DNA of 64,000 nucleotides from Oryzomicrobium terrae (GTDB taxonomy: Bacteria > Pseudomonadota > Gammaproteobacteria > Burkholderiales > Rhodocyclaceae). Made by a program: the position numbers and the translations under genes. The notes below the pieces were generated by a model that was not told the origin of the DNA, ran no database searches, and saw only the letters and a list, made by a program, of their open reading frames with translations. The stretch lies in the NCBI RefSeq assembly GCF_008274805.1, contig NZ_CP022579.1, positions 1,302,001 through 1,366,000 on the forward strand, written 5' to 3'. Shown here piece after piece: positions 8,793 through 16,773 of the stretch; position 1 is the stretch's first letter, and each line of letters starts with the position of its first letter.

Positions 8793-9628
8793 CGCAGCAG
8801 GGCGGAAGCAAGAAGGCGGAACCAGTCGCCGGCCCCCAGGGTGGGGCGGCGGGCGAACACGTCGTAGGAATTGGCCTGGATTTTATCGAGAATGCGCTCG
8901 CCTCCGGCCAACGTCAGGGCGATTTCCCACTTGAGTCGGCCGGAAAGGGCGCCGAGCAGCGGGCGGCCGGCATCGAACAGGGCCCGAGTGCGCTCGACTT
9001 CGAAGGCGAGCAGGGCGCGAAAACGTTCGTCGGCCACGCCCCGGGCCAGGTCGGCCTCGGTGACGCTAAAGCGTGCCATGTCTTCCTGGGGCAGGTAGAT
9101 GCGGCCGGTGGTCTCACCGTAGCGGTTCTTCTGCCAGTCGATGCCCACGTCCTGCCAGAAGTTGGTCAGTTGTAGGGCGGTGCAGATGGCGTCGGACTGG
9201 GCCAGGTGTGCGGGCTCGGTGCGGCCGAACAGGTGCAGCACCAGCCGACCCACCGGGTTGGCCGAGCGGCGGCAATAGTCGAGCAGGCTGGCGTAGTCGG
9301 CGTAGCGGGGCGTCACCACGTCCTGGGCGAAGGCCGAGAGCAGGTCGCGGAAGGGCTGGAGGGGTAGGTGGTGGGCCGCCACCGCCGCCGCCAGGGGAGT
9401 GAAGATCGGTTCCAGATCGTCGGGCGGCGGCCCGCACTGCGCCATTTGCGTCAGGGTTGCATCGAGGCGTTGCAGCTCGGCCAGGCGTGGGGCGGCCGGC
9501 GCGTCGCCCTCGTCGGCCACGTCGTCGGCGTAGCGGGCGAAGCGGTAGATGGCTTCAATGGGTTGGCGCAGGCGGCGGGGCACCAGCAGCGAAGCGACGG
9601 GGAAGTTTTCGTAATGATCGACCGGCAT
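8789..9628 (-). CDS. hpnC: Hydroxysqualene synthase HpnC
   Basis: A 279-aa paralogue of HpnD that converts presqualene diphosphate to hydroxysqualene. Motifs: YRFARYADDVADEGD near residues 30-45 and NFWQDVGIDWQKNRYG near 145-160, followed by the RIYLPQED helix. I used the ATG at 9628 (MPVDHYENFPV), matching where the family usually begins. A TTG 13 codons upstream also keeps the frame open, and neither has a good ribosome site. It is the first gene of the hpnCDE operon, transcribed away from the tRNA-Leu gene. Confidence 0.93.
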   Translation of the reverse strand: MPVDHYENFPVASLLVPRRLRQPIEAIYRFARYADDVADEGDAPAAPRLAELQRLDATLTQMAQCGPPPDDLEPIFTPLAAAVAAHHLPLQPFRDLLSAFAQDVVTPRYADYASLLDYCRRSANPVGRLVLHLFGRTEPAHLAQSDAICTALQLTNFWQDVGIDWQKNRYGETTGRIYLPQEDMARFSVTEADLARGVADERFRALLAFEVERTRALFDAGRPLLGALSGRLKWEIALTLAGGERILDKIQANSYDVFARRPTLGAGDWFRLLASALLR

Positions 9629-9719
9629 GGAGGGGCGCCAACGTTGGCCGGGGAGCGGCCGCGGCAAGCCGGGCGGAGGGTGGCCCGGGCGGGGTTTTTA
9701 TAGGTGTTGTTGCAGGCGG

Positions 9720-9749
9720 CTGACAGTATAGGGGCCGCTCGGTTAAAAT
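9720..9749 (+). promoter_or_regulatory. Candidate promoter of tRNA-Leu
   Basis: CTGACA at 9720-9725 and TAAAAT at 9744-9749 with an 18-base spacer, 23 bases before the tRNA. Confidence 0.5.
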
Positions 9750-9772
9750 GGCAGGCTTTGGCTCACGCATGT

Positions 9773-9857
9773 GCGGGCGTGGCGGAATTGGTAGACGCAC
9801 TGGATTTAGGTTCCAGCGCCGCAAGGTGTGAAGGTTCGAGTCCTTTCGCCCGCACCA
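9773..9857 (+). tRNA. tRNA-Leu(UAG)
   Basis: An 85-base class II tRNA with a long variable arm. The acceptor stem GCGGGCG pairs with CGCCCGC, followed by an encoded ACCA end. The anticodon loop TTTAGGT between CTGGA and TCCAG gives anticodon UAG (codon CUA, and CUN by wobble). The T-loop GTTCGAGTC is intact. Confidence 0.96.
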
Positions 9858-9942
9858 GAATATTTAGGGTTTTCCGAGGGTTATCTGTGTTTTCCCCGGA
9901 ATTCCGGTTCATTTTTTCGGATTACTGCACCAAGGACATTTC

Positions 9943-11244
9943 ATGGAAAACACCCAAGTCGCCAACGCCCTGGAGCGTCGTCTCGATCTGACCATCAATG
10001 TGGCCGACCTGGACAAGGACGCGGATGCGCGGCTTAAGAAGCTGGGTCGTACCGTCAAGATGGCCGGTTTCCGTCCCGGCAAGGTGCCGTTCAACATGGT
10101 CAAGCAGCAGCACGGCCATCAGGCTCGCCACGAAGCCCTGACCGAAGCGCTGGACCGCGCCTTCGGTGAAGCCGTGGCCGCCCAGAACCTGCGCGTTGCC
10201 GGCTATCCCCGTATCGAGCCGAAGGATTCCGCCGATGAAGCCCTGATGGCGTTCACCGCGGTGTTCGAGGTGTATCCCGAATTCAAGATCGCCGATCTGT
10301 CCGGCAAGGAAATCGAGCGTCCGGTTCTGGAAGTGACTGCTGCCGAGGTCGATCAGACCCTGGAAATCCTGCGCAAGCAGCGCGTGCATTACAAGAATGC
10401 CGAGCGCGGCGCCCAGAAGGACGACCGGGTGGTCATCGACTTCCTCGGCAAGAAGGACGGCGTACCCTTCGACGGCGGTCAGGCCAGCGATTACCCCTTC
10501 GTGCTCGGCCAGGGCATGATGCTCGGCGATTTCGAAACCGCGGTGGAAGGCTGCAAGGTCGGCGAGTCCAAGACCTTCGACCTGACCTTCCCGGCTGACT
10601 ACTTCGCCAAGGACCTGGCCGGCCAGACCGTTCAGTTCGAAATCACCGTGAAGCAGGTGCAAGAGCCGGTGCTGCCGGAAGTCGACGGCGAATTCGCCAA
10701 GATGATGGGCATCGCCGATGGCGATGTGGAAAAGATGCGCGCCGAGGTGGAAACCAACCTCAAGCGCGAAGTGAAGAAGCGCATCGAAGCCCGGATCAAG
10801 GATCAGGTGATGGATGCCCTGGTGGAAACCAACGCCATCGACGTGCCCAACGCCCTGGTCGAAATGGAAGTGCAGCGCCTGATGCAGGCAGCCCGCGCCG
10901 ACATGGAGTCCCGTGGTATCAAGGCCGACCAGATGCCGGTGCAGCCCGAGTGGTTCGCCGAACAGGCCAAGCGCCGCGTCACCCTGGGTCTGATCCTGGC
11001 CGAACTGGTCAAGACCGAAGGCCTGGAAGCCAAGATGGAGCAGGTCAAGGCCAAGGTCGAAGAGGCTGCCCAGAGCTACGAAAATCCGGAGGAAGTGGTA
11101 CGCTGGTATTTCAGCAATCCGCGCAATCTGGCTGAAGTTGAAGCCATCACCCTGGAAGACAACGTGGTCCAGTGGGTGCTGGCCAAGGCCAAGGCGGCTG
11201 ACAAGGCCGTTTCCTTCGACGAACTGATGGGCGCCAAGGCCTGA
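9943..11244 (+). CDS. tig: Trigger factor
   Basis: A 433-aa ribosome-associated chaperone that meets nascent chains at the exit tunnel. The N-terminal ribosome-binding domain has the signature GFRPGKVPF (residues about 43-51). The central FKBP-type prolyl isomerase domain spans about 150-245 (DDRVVIDFLGKKDG, FVLGQGMM, FPADYFAKDLAG), followed by the long helical C-terminal arms. An AAGGAC ribosome site lies 7 bases before ATG. It opens the conserved tig-clpP-clpX-lon-hupB block, coupling folding and proteolysis. Confidence 0.97.
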   Translation: MENTQVANALERRLDLTINVADLDKDADARLKKLGRTVKMAGFRPGKVPFNMVKQQHGHQARHEALTEALDRAFGEAVAAQNLRVAGYPRIEPKDSADEALMAFTAVFEVYPEFKIADLSGKEIERPVLEVTAAEVDQTLEILRKQRVHYKNAERGAQKDDRVVIDFLGKKDGVPFDGGQASDYPFVLGQGMMLGDFETAVEGCKVGESKTFDLTFPADYFAKDLAGQTVQFEITVKQVQEPVLPEVDGEFAKMMGIADGDVEKMRAEVETNLKREVKKRIEARIKDQVMDALVETNAIDVPNALVEMEVQRLMQAARADMESRGIKADQMPVQPEWFAEQAKRRVTLGLILAELVKTEGLEAKMEQVKAKVEEAAQSYENPEEVVRWYFSNPRNLAEVEAITLEDNVVQWVLAKAKAADKAVSFDELMGAKA

Positions 11245-11315
11245 GGATTTTCCTCTCGCCATCGCCGCCGGCCAATGTCGGCGCGGTCGCTGACCTGATG
11301 TTTCGAAGCTAATTC

Positions 11316-11352
11316 GCTGGCCGGGCGCCCCAGTTTGGGGCGCCCGGCCAGC
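11316..11352 (+). other. 16-bp perfect hairpin in the clpP leader
   Basis: Positions 11316-11331 pair perfectly with 11337-11352 around a five-base AGTTT loop; the stem is almost all G and C. No T run follows, so it does not look like a simple terminator. It ends only 12 bases before the clpP start codon and abuts the GGAG ribosome site. Confidence 0.85.
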
Positions 11353-11364
11353 TTGGAGACCCTG

Positions 11365-11991
11365 ATGGAATTCGAAAGCAGCTGGAATCCCCAGGCCCTG
11401 GGCCTGGTTCCGATGGTGATCGAGCAGAGCGGCCGCGGTGAACGGGCCTACGACATCTACTCCCGCCTGTTGCGGGAGCGGGTGGTGTTCCTGGTCGGCC
11501 CGGTCAACGACGTCACTGCCAACCTGGTGGTGGCCCAGCTCCTGTTCCTGGAAGCGGAAAACCCGGAAAAGGACATCTCCCTCTATATCAATTCCCCGGG
11601 CGGCTCGGTCACGGCAGGGATGTCGATCTACGACACCATGCAGTTCCTCAAGGCCGACGTGTCCACCCTGTGCATCGGCCAGGCGGCCTCCATGGGCGCC
11701 TTCCTGCTGGCCGCCGGCGCCAAGGGTAAGCGTTTCGCCCTGCCCAACTCCCGGGTGATGATTCACCAGCCTTTGGGTGGCTTCCAGGGCCAGGCGTCGG
11801 ATATCGCCATCCACGCCAAGGAAATCCTGTCGATCAAAGACCGCCTCAACACCTTGTTGGCCAGCCATACCGGCCAGCCCTTCGAGCGGGTGGAGCGGGA
11901 CACGGACCGGGATAATTTCCTTTCTGCCCAGGAGGCGGCAGAATACGGCCTGATCGACAAAGTTCTGTCGAGCCGGGCCGACGTGGCTTGA
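11365..11991 (+). CDS. clpP: ATP-dependent Clp protease proteolytic subunit
   Basis: A 208-aa serine peptidase that forms the tetradecameric barrel degrading substrates fed by ClpX. The catalytic triad is visible: Ser109 in GQAASMGAF, His134 in VMIHQPLGG and Asp183 in RDTDRDNF. The handle-region helix and [18 protein letters not shown] oxyanion strand are present. I chose ATG 11365 (ribosome site GGAG seven bases upstream). An in-frame TTG at 11335 lies inside the hairpin loop and is unlikely. clpX follows 101 bases later. Confidence 0.97.
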   Translation: MEFESSWNPQALGLVPMVIEQSGRGERAYDIYSRLLRERVVFLVGPVNDVTANLVVAQLLFLEAENPEKDISLYINSPGGSVTAGMSIYDTMQFLKADVSTLCIGQAASMGAFLLAAGAKGKRFALPNSRVMIHQPLGGFQGQASDIAIHAKEILSIKDRLNTLLASHTGQPFERVERDTDRDNFLSAQEAAEYGLIDKVLSSRADVA

Positions 11992-12033
11992 TGCGGTCGA
12001 AACGGCTGCCTTTTGTATCCAATAATCGGTGGG

Positions 12034-12055
12034 GGTGAGCGGTTTTTCGCTCACC
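12034..12055 (+). other. 8-bp hairpin between clpP and clpX
   Basis: GGTGAGCG (12034-12041) pairs perfectly with CGCTCACC (12048-12055) around GTTTTT. No T run follows, so it is more likely an mRNA processing or stability element, or a weak attenuator, than a terminator. Confidence 0.55.
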
Positions 12056-12092
12056 GGTAGTACAACCCGCCTTCATCAGGGGTAAGCGCCAC

Positions 12093-13358
12093 ATGTCCGA
12101 GAAGAAGAACAGCAGCGAAAAACTGCTTTATTGCTCCTTCTGCGGCAAGAGCCAGCACGAGGTCAAGAAACTCATCGCCGGACCGTCGGTGTTCATTTGC
12201 GACGAGTGTATCGAGCTCTGCAACGACATCATCCGCGATGAGATCGGCGCGGAACAGGGCGCCAAGGGTGGTCGGGGCGAGTTGCCCACTCCCAAGGAAA
12301 TCTGCTCCATTCTGGACCAGTATGTGATCGGCCAGGAACATGCCAAGCGTATCCTGTCGGTGGCGGTGTACAACCATTACAAGCGTCTGCGCCACCAGGG
12401 CAAGACCGATGAGGTTGAGCTGGCCAAGAGCAACATCCTGTTGATCGGCCCCACCGGCTCCGGCAAGACCCTGCTCGCCCAGACTCTGGCCCGGTTGCTC
12501 AACGTGCCCTTCGTCATGGCCGATGCCACGACCCTGACGGAAGCCGGTTATGTCGGCGAGGATGTGGAAAACATCATCCAGAAGCTGCTGCAGAAGTGCG
12601 ACTACGAAGTCGAAAAGGCGCAGCAGGGCATCGTCTATATCGACGAAATCGACAAAATTTCGCGCAAGTCCGATAACCCGTCGATCACCCGCGACGTGTC
12701 CGGAGAGGGCGTGCAGCAGGCCCTGCTGAAGCTGATCGAAGGTACCGTGGCCAGCGTGCCGCCCCAAGGTGGGCGCAAGCATCCCAACCAGGACTTCGTC
12801 CAGGTCGACACCACCAATATCCTGTTCGTCTGCGGCGGCGCCTTCGACGGTCTGGACAAGGTGATCCGTAACCGCTCGGAAAAGGGGGGGATCGGTTTTG
12901 GCGCTGAGGTGAAGAGCCGCGACACCAAGAACGTTACCGAGACCCTGCGCCGGGTCGAGCCGGAAGACCTGATCAAGTTCGGCCTGATTCCCGAGCTGAT
13001 CGGCCGCCTGCCGGTGGTGGCCACCCTGGCCGAGCTGGAAGAGGCCGCCCTGGTGGAAATCCTGGTCGAGCCGAAAAACGCCCTGATCAAGCAGTACCAG
13101 AAGCTGTTCGGTATGGAAGGCGTCGAGTTGGAAGTGCGTCCCGGCGCCTTGCAGGCGATTGCCCGCAAGGCCCTGGAGCGCAAGACCGGTGCCCGAGGCC
13201 TGCGCTCGATCCTTGAAGGTGTGCTGCTCGACACCATGTACGAGCTGCCCGGGATGGAGAATGTCACCAAGGTGGTGATCGACGAAAATTCGATTACGGG
13301 TGACGCCAAACCATTGTTGATCTACGCTGATCAACCCAAGGTGTCCGGTTCCAACTAA
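12093..13358 (+). CDS. clpX: ATP-dependent Clp protease ATP-binding subunit ClpX
   Basis: A 421-aa hexameric AAA+ unfoldase that recognises tagged substrates and threads them into ClpP. The N-terminal Cys4 zinc-binding domain has CSFCGKS at about residues 13-19 and CDECIELC at about 36-43. The AAA+ core has Walker A GPTGSGKT (about 120-127), pore loop GYVGED (about 151-156) and Walker [11 protein letters not shown] (about 180-189). The ClpP-docking loop lies in the IGFGAEV region. The full family length is present. Confidence 0.98.
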   Translation: MSEKKNSSEKLLYCSFCGKSQHEVKKLIAGPSVFICDECIELCNDIIRDEIGAEQGAKGGRGELPTPKEICSILDQYVIGQEHAKRILSVAVYNHYKRLRHQGKTDEVELAKSNILLIGPTGSGKTLLAQTLARLLNVPFVMADATTLTEAGYVGEDVENIIQKLLQKCDYEVEKAQQGIVYIDEIDKISRKSDNPSITRDVSGEGVQQALLKLIEGTVASVPPQGGRKHPNQDFVQVDTTNILFVCGGAFDGLDKVIRNRSEKGGIGFGAEVKSRDTKNVTETLRRVEPEDLIKFGLIPELIGRLPVVATLAELEEAALVEILVEPKNALIKQYQKLFGMEGVELEVRPGALQAIARKALERKTGARGLRSILEGVLLDTMYELPGMENVTKVVIDENSITGDAKPLLIYADQPKVSGSN

Positions 13359-13399
13359 GCCTGACCGATCTGCGCCAATTACGGCGATTCGGCCGCACG

Positions 13400-13427
13400 C
13401 AACGGGGAACCCAGGGGTTCCCCGTTG
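13400..13427 (+). terminator. Weak terminator or attenuator after clpX
   Basis: Perfect 12-bp stem (13400-13411 with 13416-13427) with a CAGG loop, 41 bases after the clpX stop. The following tract (TCGTCT) is poor in T, so termination would be partial. Confidence 0.55.
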
Positions 13428-13455
13428 TCGTCTGGGCGGCTGTCTCAGTTTCGTA

Positions 13456-13484
13456 CTTGAAAAAATTCCCGGTTGCCCCCATGT
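13456..13484 (+). promoter_or_regulatory. Sigma-32 heat-shock promoter of lon
   Basis: CTTGAAA at 13456-13462 and CCCCATGT at 13477-13484 are separated by 14 bases. This matches the established RpoH consensus CTTGAAA-N12-14-CCCCATnT at every defined base. It would start transcription near 13491, giving a leader of about 24 bases before the lon ATG. Confidence 0.88.
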
Positions 13485-13514
13485 TGGAGGCAAACCCTAA
13501 CGCAAGGCTACGCC

Positions 13515-15923
13515 ATGTCTGAATTGACCCCCCCGACCGAGACCGTGGAACTGCCACTCCTCCCCTTGCGGGACGTGGTGGTGTTCCCCCACATGGTGAT
13601 TCCGCTGTTCGTCGGCCGGCCCAAGTCCATCAAGGCCTTGGAAGCCGCCATGGAAGCGGGCAAGAGCATCCTCCTGGTGGCCCAGAAATCTGCCGCCAAG
13701 GACGACCCCAACCCGGAAGATCTCTATCCCATCGGCTGCATCGCCAACATCCTGCAGATGCTCAAGCTGCCCGACGGCACTGTCAAGGTGCTGGTCGAGG
13801 GTGGCCAGCGCGCCCGGGTGGTGTCGGTGGACGTGCAGCAATCCCTCTTCATCGCCGTGGCTTCGCCCATTTCTCCCGAAGAAGAGGGGGATCATGAAAT
13901 CGAGGCGATGCGTCGTGCGGTGATCGCTCAGTTCGACCAGTACGTCAAACTGAACAAAAAGATCCCGCCGGAAATCCTCACGTCGATTGCCGGGATTGAA
14001 GAGGCCGGCCGCTTGGCCGACACCATCGCTGCCCATCTGCCTCTCAAGCTGGAGCAGAAGCAGGACGTGCTGGAGCGCTTCGATGTACGCGAGCGCATCG
14101 AGAAGCTGCTTGCCCAACTCGAGACCGAGATCGACATCCTCCAGGTGGAAAAGCGCATCCGTGGCCGGGTCAAGCGGCAGATGGAGAAGAGCCAGCGCGA
14201 GTACTACCTGAACGAGCAGGTCAAGGCCATCCAGAAGGAGCTCGGCGAAGGTGAGGATGGCGCCGATCTCGAAGAGATGGAAAAGAAGATCAAGGCCGCC
14301 GGTATGAGCAAGGAGGGAACGGAAAAGGCCATGTCCGAGCTGAAGAAGCTCAAGCTGATGTCGCCCATGTCCGCCGAAGCTACGGTGGTGCGCAACTACA
14401 TCGAAACCCTGACGGGTCTGCCCTGGAAGAAGAAGACCCGTATCAGCAAGGATCTGGCCGCCGCCGAAACCACGCTGAACGCCGACCATTATGGCCTGGA
14501 GAAGGTCAAGGAACGCATCCTTGAGTATCTTGCCGTGCAGCAGCGCGTCGAGAAGCTCAAGGCGCCGATCCTCTGCCTGGTCGGTCCTCCCGGGGTGGGT
14601 AAAACCTCCCTGGGCCAGTCCATCGCCAAGGCCACCAACCGCAAGTTCGTGCGCATGGCCCTGGGTGGCGTGCGTGACGAGGCTGAGATCCGCGGCCACC
14701 GCCGCACCTACATTGGTTCCATGCCCGGCAAGATTCTGCAGAGCATGACCAAGGTCGGTGTGCGCAACCCCTTCTTCCTCCTCGACGAGGTGGACAAGAT
14801 GGGCCAGGACTTCCGTGGCGATCCTTCTTCCGCCTTGCTGGAAGTGCTCGACCCGGAGCAGAACCACACCTTCCAGGATCATTACGTGGAGGTGGACTTC
14901 GACCTGTCCGACGTGATGTTCGTGGCTACTGCCAACAGCCTGAACATTCCGGCGCCCCTGCTCGATCGCATGGAGATCATCCGCCTCTCCGGTTACACCG
15001 AGGATGAGAAGGTCAACATCGCCATCAAGTACCTGCTGCCCAAGCAGATGAAGAACAACGGCGTGAAGCCCACCGAATTGACGGTGGCTGAGTCCGCCAT
15101 CCGCGACATCATCCGCTACTACACCCGGGAAGCCGGTGTGCGTAGCCTGGAGCGGGAAATCTCCAAGATCTGCCGCAAGGTGGTGAAGGCCCTGGTGCTG
15201 AAGAAGAAGGACGGCAAGGTACAGGTCACCGCCAAGAACCTGGACAAGTACCTGGGGGTGCATCGCTATACCTTCGGTGTTGCCGAGAAGGAAAACCAGG
15301 TGGGCCAAGTCACCGGCCTGGCCTGGACCGAGGTCGGCGGCGAACTGCTCACCATCGAATGCGCCGTGGTGCCGGGCAAGGGCGTCATCCAGCGCACCGG
15401 TTCCCTGGGCGACGTGATGAAGGAGTCGGTGGAAGCGGCCCGTTCCGTGGTGCGCGCCCGGGCCCAGCGTCTGGGTATCAAGGACGAGGTGTTCGAGAAG
15501 AAGGATATCCACATCCACGTACCCGAAGGTGCCACGCCCAAGGATGGCCCCTCTGCAGGTATCGCCATGACCACGGCTCTGGTGTCCGCGCTGACCGGCA
15601 TCCCGGTCCGTTGCGAAGTGGCTATGACTGGCGAGATAACCCTGCGTGGCGAAGTCTTGGCCATCGGTGGTCTTAAGGAAAAGTTGCTTGCTGCAGTGCG
15701 CGGCGGCCTCAAGGTCGCGCTGATCCCCGAGGAGAACGCCAAGGACTTGGTGGATATGCCGGACACGATCAAGAACAAGCTTGAGATCGTGCCGGTGAAA
15801 TGGATCGATCAGGTGTTGGAACGTGCCCTTGAGCGCCTGCCCGAAGCGCTGCCGGAAGCCGAAGCCGCTGCCGCGGTGCCGGCCGCGGCGGAGCCCCAGG
15901 CCAGTGGCGTTATGAAGCACTGA
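13515..15923 (+). CDS. lon: ATP-dependent protease Lon (LonA)
   Basis: An 802-aa cytoplasmic AAA+ protease that degrades misfolded and regulatory proteins. The N-terminal substrate domain starts LPLLPLRDVVVFPHMV. A coiled-coil middle is followed by an AAA+ module with Walker A GPPGVGKTS and LLDEVDKM. The C-terminal peptidase has its Ser-Lys dyad: Ser680 in PKDGPSAG and the Lys in GLKEKLLAA. An in-frame TTG at 13473 would extend the protein by 14 residues but lies inside the heat-shock promoter, so ATG 13515 is the start. The Ala/Glu/Pro-rich tail after about residue 775 is probably disordered. Confidence 0.98.
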   Translation: MSELTPPTETVELPLLPLRDVVVFPHMVIPLFVGRPKSIKALEAAMEAGKSILLVAQKSAAKDDPNPEDLYPIGCIANILQMLKLPDGTVKVLVEGGQRARVVSVDVQQSLFIAVASPISPEEEGDHEIEAMRRAVIAQFDQYVKLNKKIPPEILTSIAGIEEAGRLADTIAAHLPLKLEQKQDVLERFDVRERIEKLLAQLETEIDILQVEKRIRGRVKRQMEKSQREYYLNEQVKAIQKELGEGEDGADLEEMEKKIKAAGMSKEGTEKAMSELKKLKLMSPMSAEATVVRNYIETLTGLPWKKKTRISKDLAAAETTLNADHYGLEKVKERILEYLAVQQRVEKLKAPILCLVGPPGVGKTSLGQSIAKATNRKFVRMALGGVRDEAEIRGHRRTYIGSMPGKILQSMTKVGVRNPFFLLDEVDKMGQDFRGDPSSALLEVLDPEQNHTFQDHYVEVDFDLSDVMFVATANSLNIPAPLLDRMEIIRLSGYTEDEKVNIAIKYLLPKQMKNNGVKPTELTVAESAIRDIIRYYTREAGVRSLEREISKICRKVVKALVLKKKDGKVQVTAKNLDKYLGVHRYTFGVAEKENQVGQVTGLAWTEVGGELLTIECAVVPGKGVIQRTGSLGDVMKESVEAARSVVRARAQRLGIKDEVFEKKDIHIHVPEGATPKDGPSAGIAMTTALVSALTGIPVRCEVAMTGEITLRGEVLAIGGLKEKLLAAVRGGLKVALIPEENAKDLVDMPDTIKNKLEIVPVKWIDQVLERALERLPEALPEAEAAAAVPAAAEPQASGVMKH

Positions 15924-15950
15924 GCCCTGGAAGCATCCTAGTTCGCAAAT

Positions 15951-15995
15951 CGCCGTCTGCGCCTGTCCGGGCAGACGGCGGTTTGCGTTTTAAAA
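15951..15995 (+). terminator. Rho-independent terminator of lon
   Basis: CGCCGTCTGC (15951-15960) pairs perfectly with GCAGACGGCG (15971-15980), followed by a T-rich tail (GTTTGCGTTTT). It lies 28 bases after the lon stop. Confidence 0.75.
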
Positions 15996-16066
15996 GCCTT
16001 TTGTGTCAATGAATTGGCGAGCGATAACTACTACCGCCGATTCTTGGCAAACGGCCGGGAATCCGC

Positions 16067-16096
16067 TTGACATAAGGATTTTGGCCAGGCTATAAA
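16067..16096 (+). promoter_or_regulatory. Promoter of hupB
   Basis: Consensus TTGACA at 16067-16072 and TATAAA at 16091-16096 with an 18-base spacer, about 43 bases before the hupB start codon. This fits a strong housekeeping promoter, as expected for an abundant nucleoid protein. Confidence 0.8.
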
Positions 16097-16138
16097 ACGC
16101 GTGCAGGTACCCGTCAATCAACTATGTAGGGGGCTTAC

Positions 16139-16411
16139 GTGAACAAATCCGAACTGATCGAACAAATCGCCAAGTCAGCCGAGATTTCCAAAGCTGCCGC
16201 TGGTCGTGCGCTGGATGCCACAGTGGCATCCATCAAAACCAGCCTCAAAAAAGGGGGAATGGTGACGCTGGTGGGGTTTGGCACTTTCTACGTAGGCAAG
16301 CGGGCGGCGCGAAGTGGCAGAAATCCGCGTACCGGCGCCGCAATCAAGATCAAGGCGGCAAAAGTCCCTAAGTTCCGCGCTGGCAAAGCCCTGAAGGATG
16401 CGGTAAACTAA
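16139..16411 (+). CDS. hupB: DNA-binding protein HU-beta
   Basis: A 90-aa histone-like protein that bends DNA and helps compact the nucleoid. The whole family pattern is present: the [11 protein letters not shown] dimerisation helices, [21 protein letters not shown] at the base and tip of the DNA-binding beta-arm with the intercalating Pro, and the C-terminal [17 protein letters not shown]. The start is GTG, with AGGGGG six bases upstream. It lies immediately after lon, as in many proteobacteria, but has its own promoter. Confidence 0.97.
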   Translation: MNKSELIEQIAKSAEISKAAAGRALDATVASIKTSLKKGGMVTLVGFGTFYVGKRAARSGRNPRTGAAIKIKAAKVPKFRAGKALKDAVN

Positions 16412-16435
16412 TCGACTTAGCCTTTCCCGGTTAAT

Positions 16436-16511
16436 GGGTGCTTAGCTCAGTTGGTAGAGCGTCGCCCTTACAAGGCGAATGTCGGCGGTTCGACCCCGTC
16501 AGCACCCACCA
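16436..16511 (+). tRNA. tRNA-Val(UAC)
   Basis: 76 bases with encoded CCA. The acceptor GGGTGCT pairs with AGCACCC. The anticodon loop CTTACAA gives UAC. It begins 24 bases after the hupB stop with no room for a promoter, so it is probably processed from the hupB transcript. Confidence 0.96.
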
Positions 16512-16530
16512 TTCATCGGGATCGAGGCCT

Positions 16531-16607
16531 GGAGCGGTAGTTCAGTTGGTTAGAATACCGGCCTGTCACGCCGGGGGTCGCGGGTTCGAGTCCCGTCCGC
16601 TCCGCCA
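16531..16607 (+). tRNA. tRNA-Asp(GUC), copy 1
   Basis: 77 bases with encoded CCA; the anticodon loop CTGTCAC gives GUC. The sequence is identical to the two minus-strand copies at 31375 and 31856. It follows tRNA-Val by 19 bases and is in the same transcript. Confidence 0.97.
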
Positions 16608-16613
16608 GATACC

Positions 16614-16645
16614 TAAAAAAGGCGAACGAAAGTTCGCCTTTTTTA
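16614..16645 (+). terminator. Terminator of the hupB-tRNA-Val-tRNA-Asp unit
   Basis: Stem GGCGAAC (16621-16627) with GTTCGCC (16632-16638), GAAA loop, flanked by an A run and followed by six T. Confidence 0.92.
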
Positions 16646-16773
16646 TTGGTTTTTTCGGTTGGTATGCCGTTTTCCCCGATTTTGGCGGAATTGACCGCTT
16701 GCCTGACCCTTCGTCGGCAACGTCGGCCGTCGCTCTCCTGCCGCCCTGCACTCTCCGTCCGGAGCCGTGAAAC

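Noticed and set aside
13497-15920. An 807-codon open frame antisense to lon, and similar ones antisense to tig-clpP, clpX and nrdJ
   Set aside because: These frames mirror real genes whose GC-rich third positions remove stop codons on the opposite strand. They lack ribosome sites and show no domain patterns.
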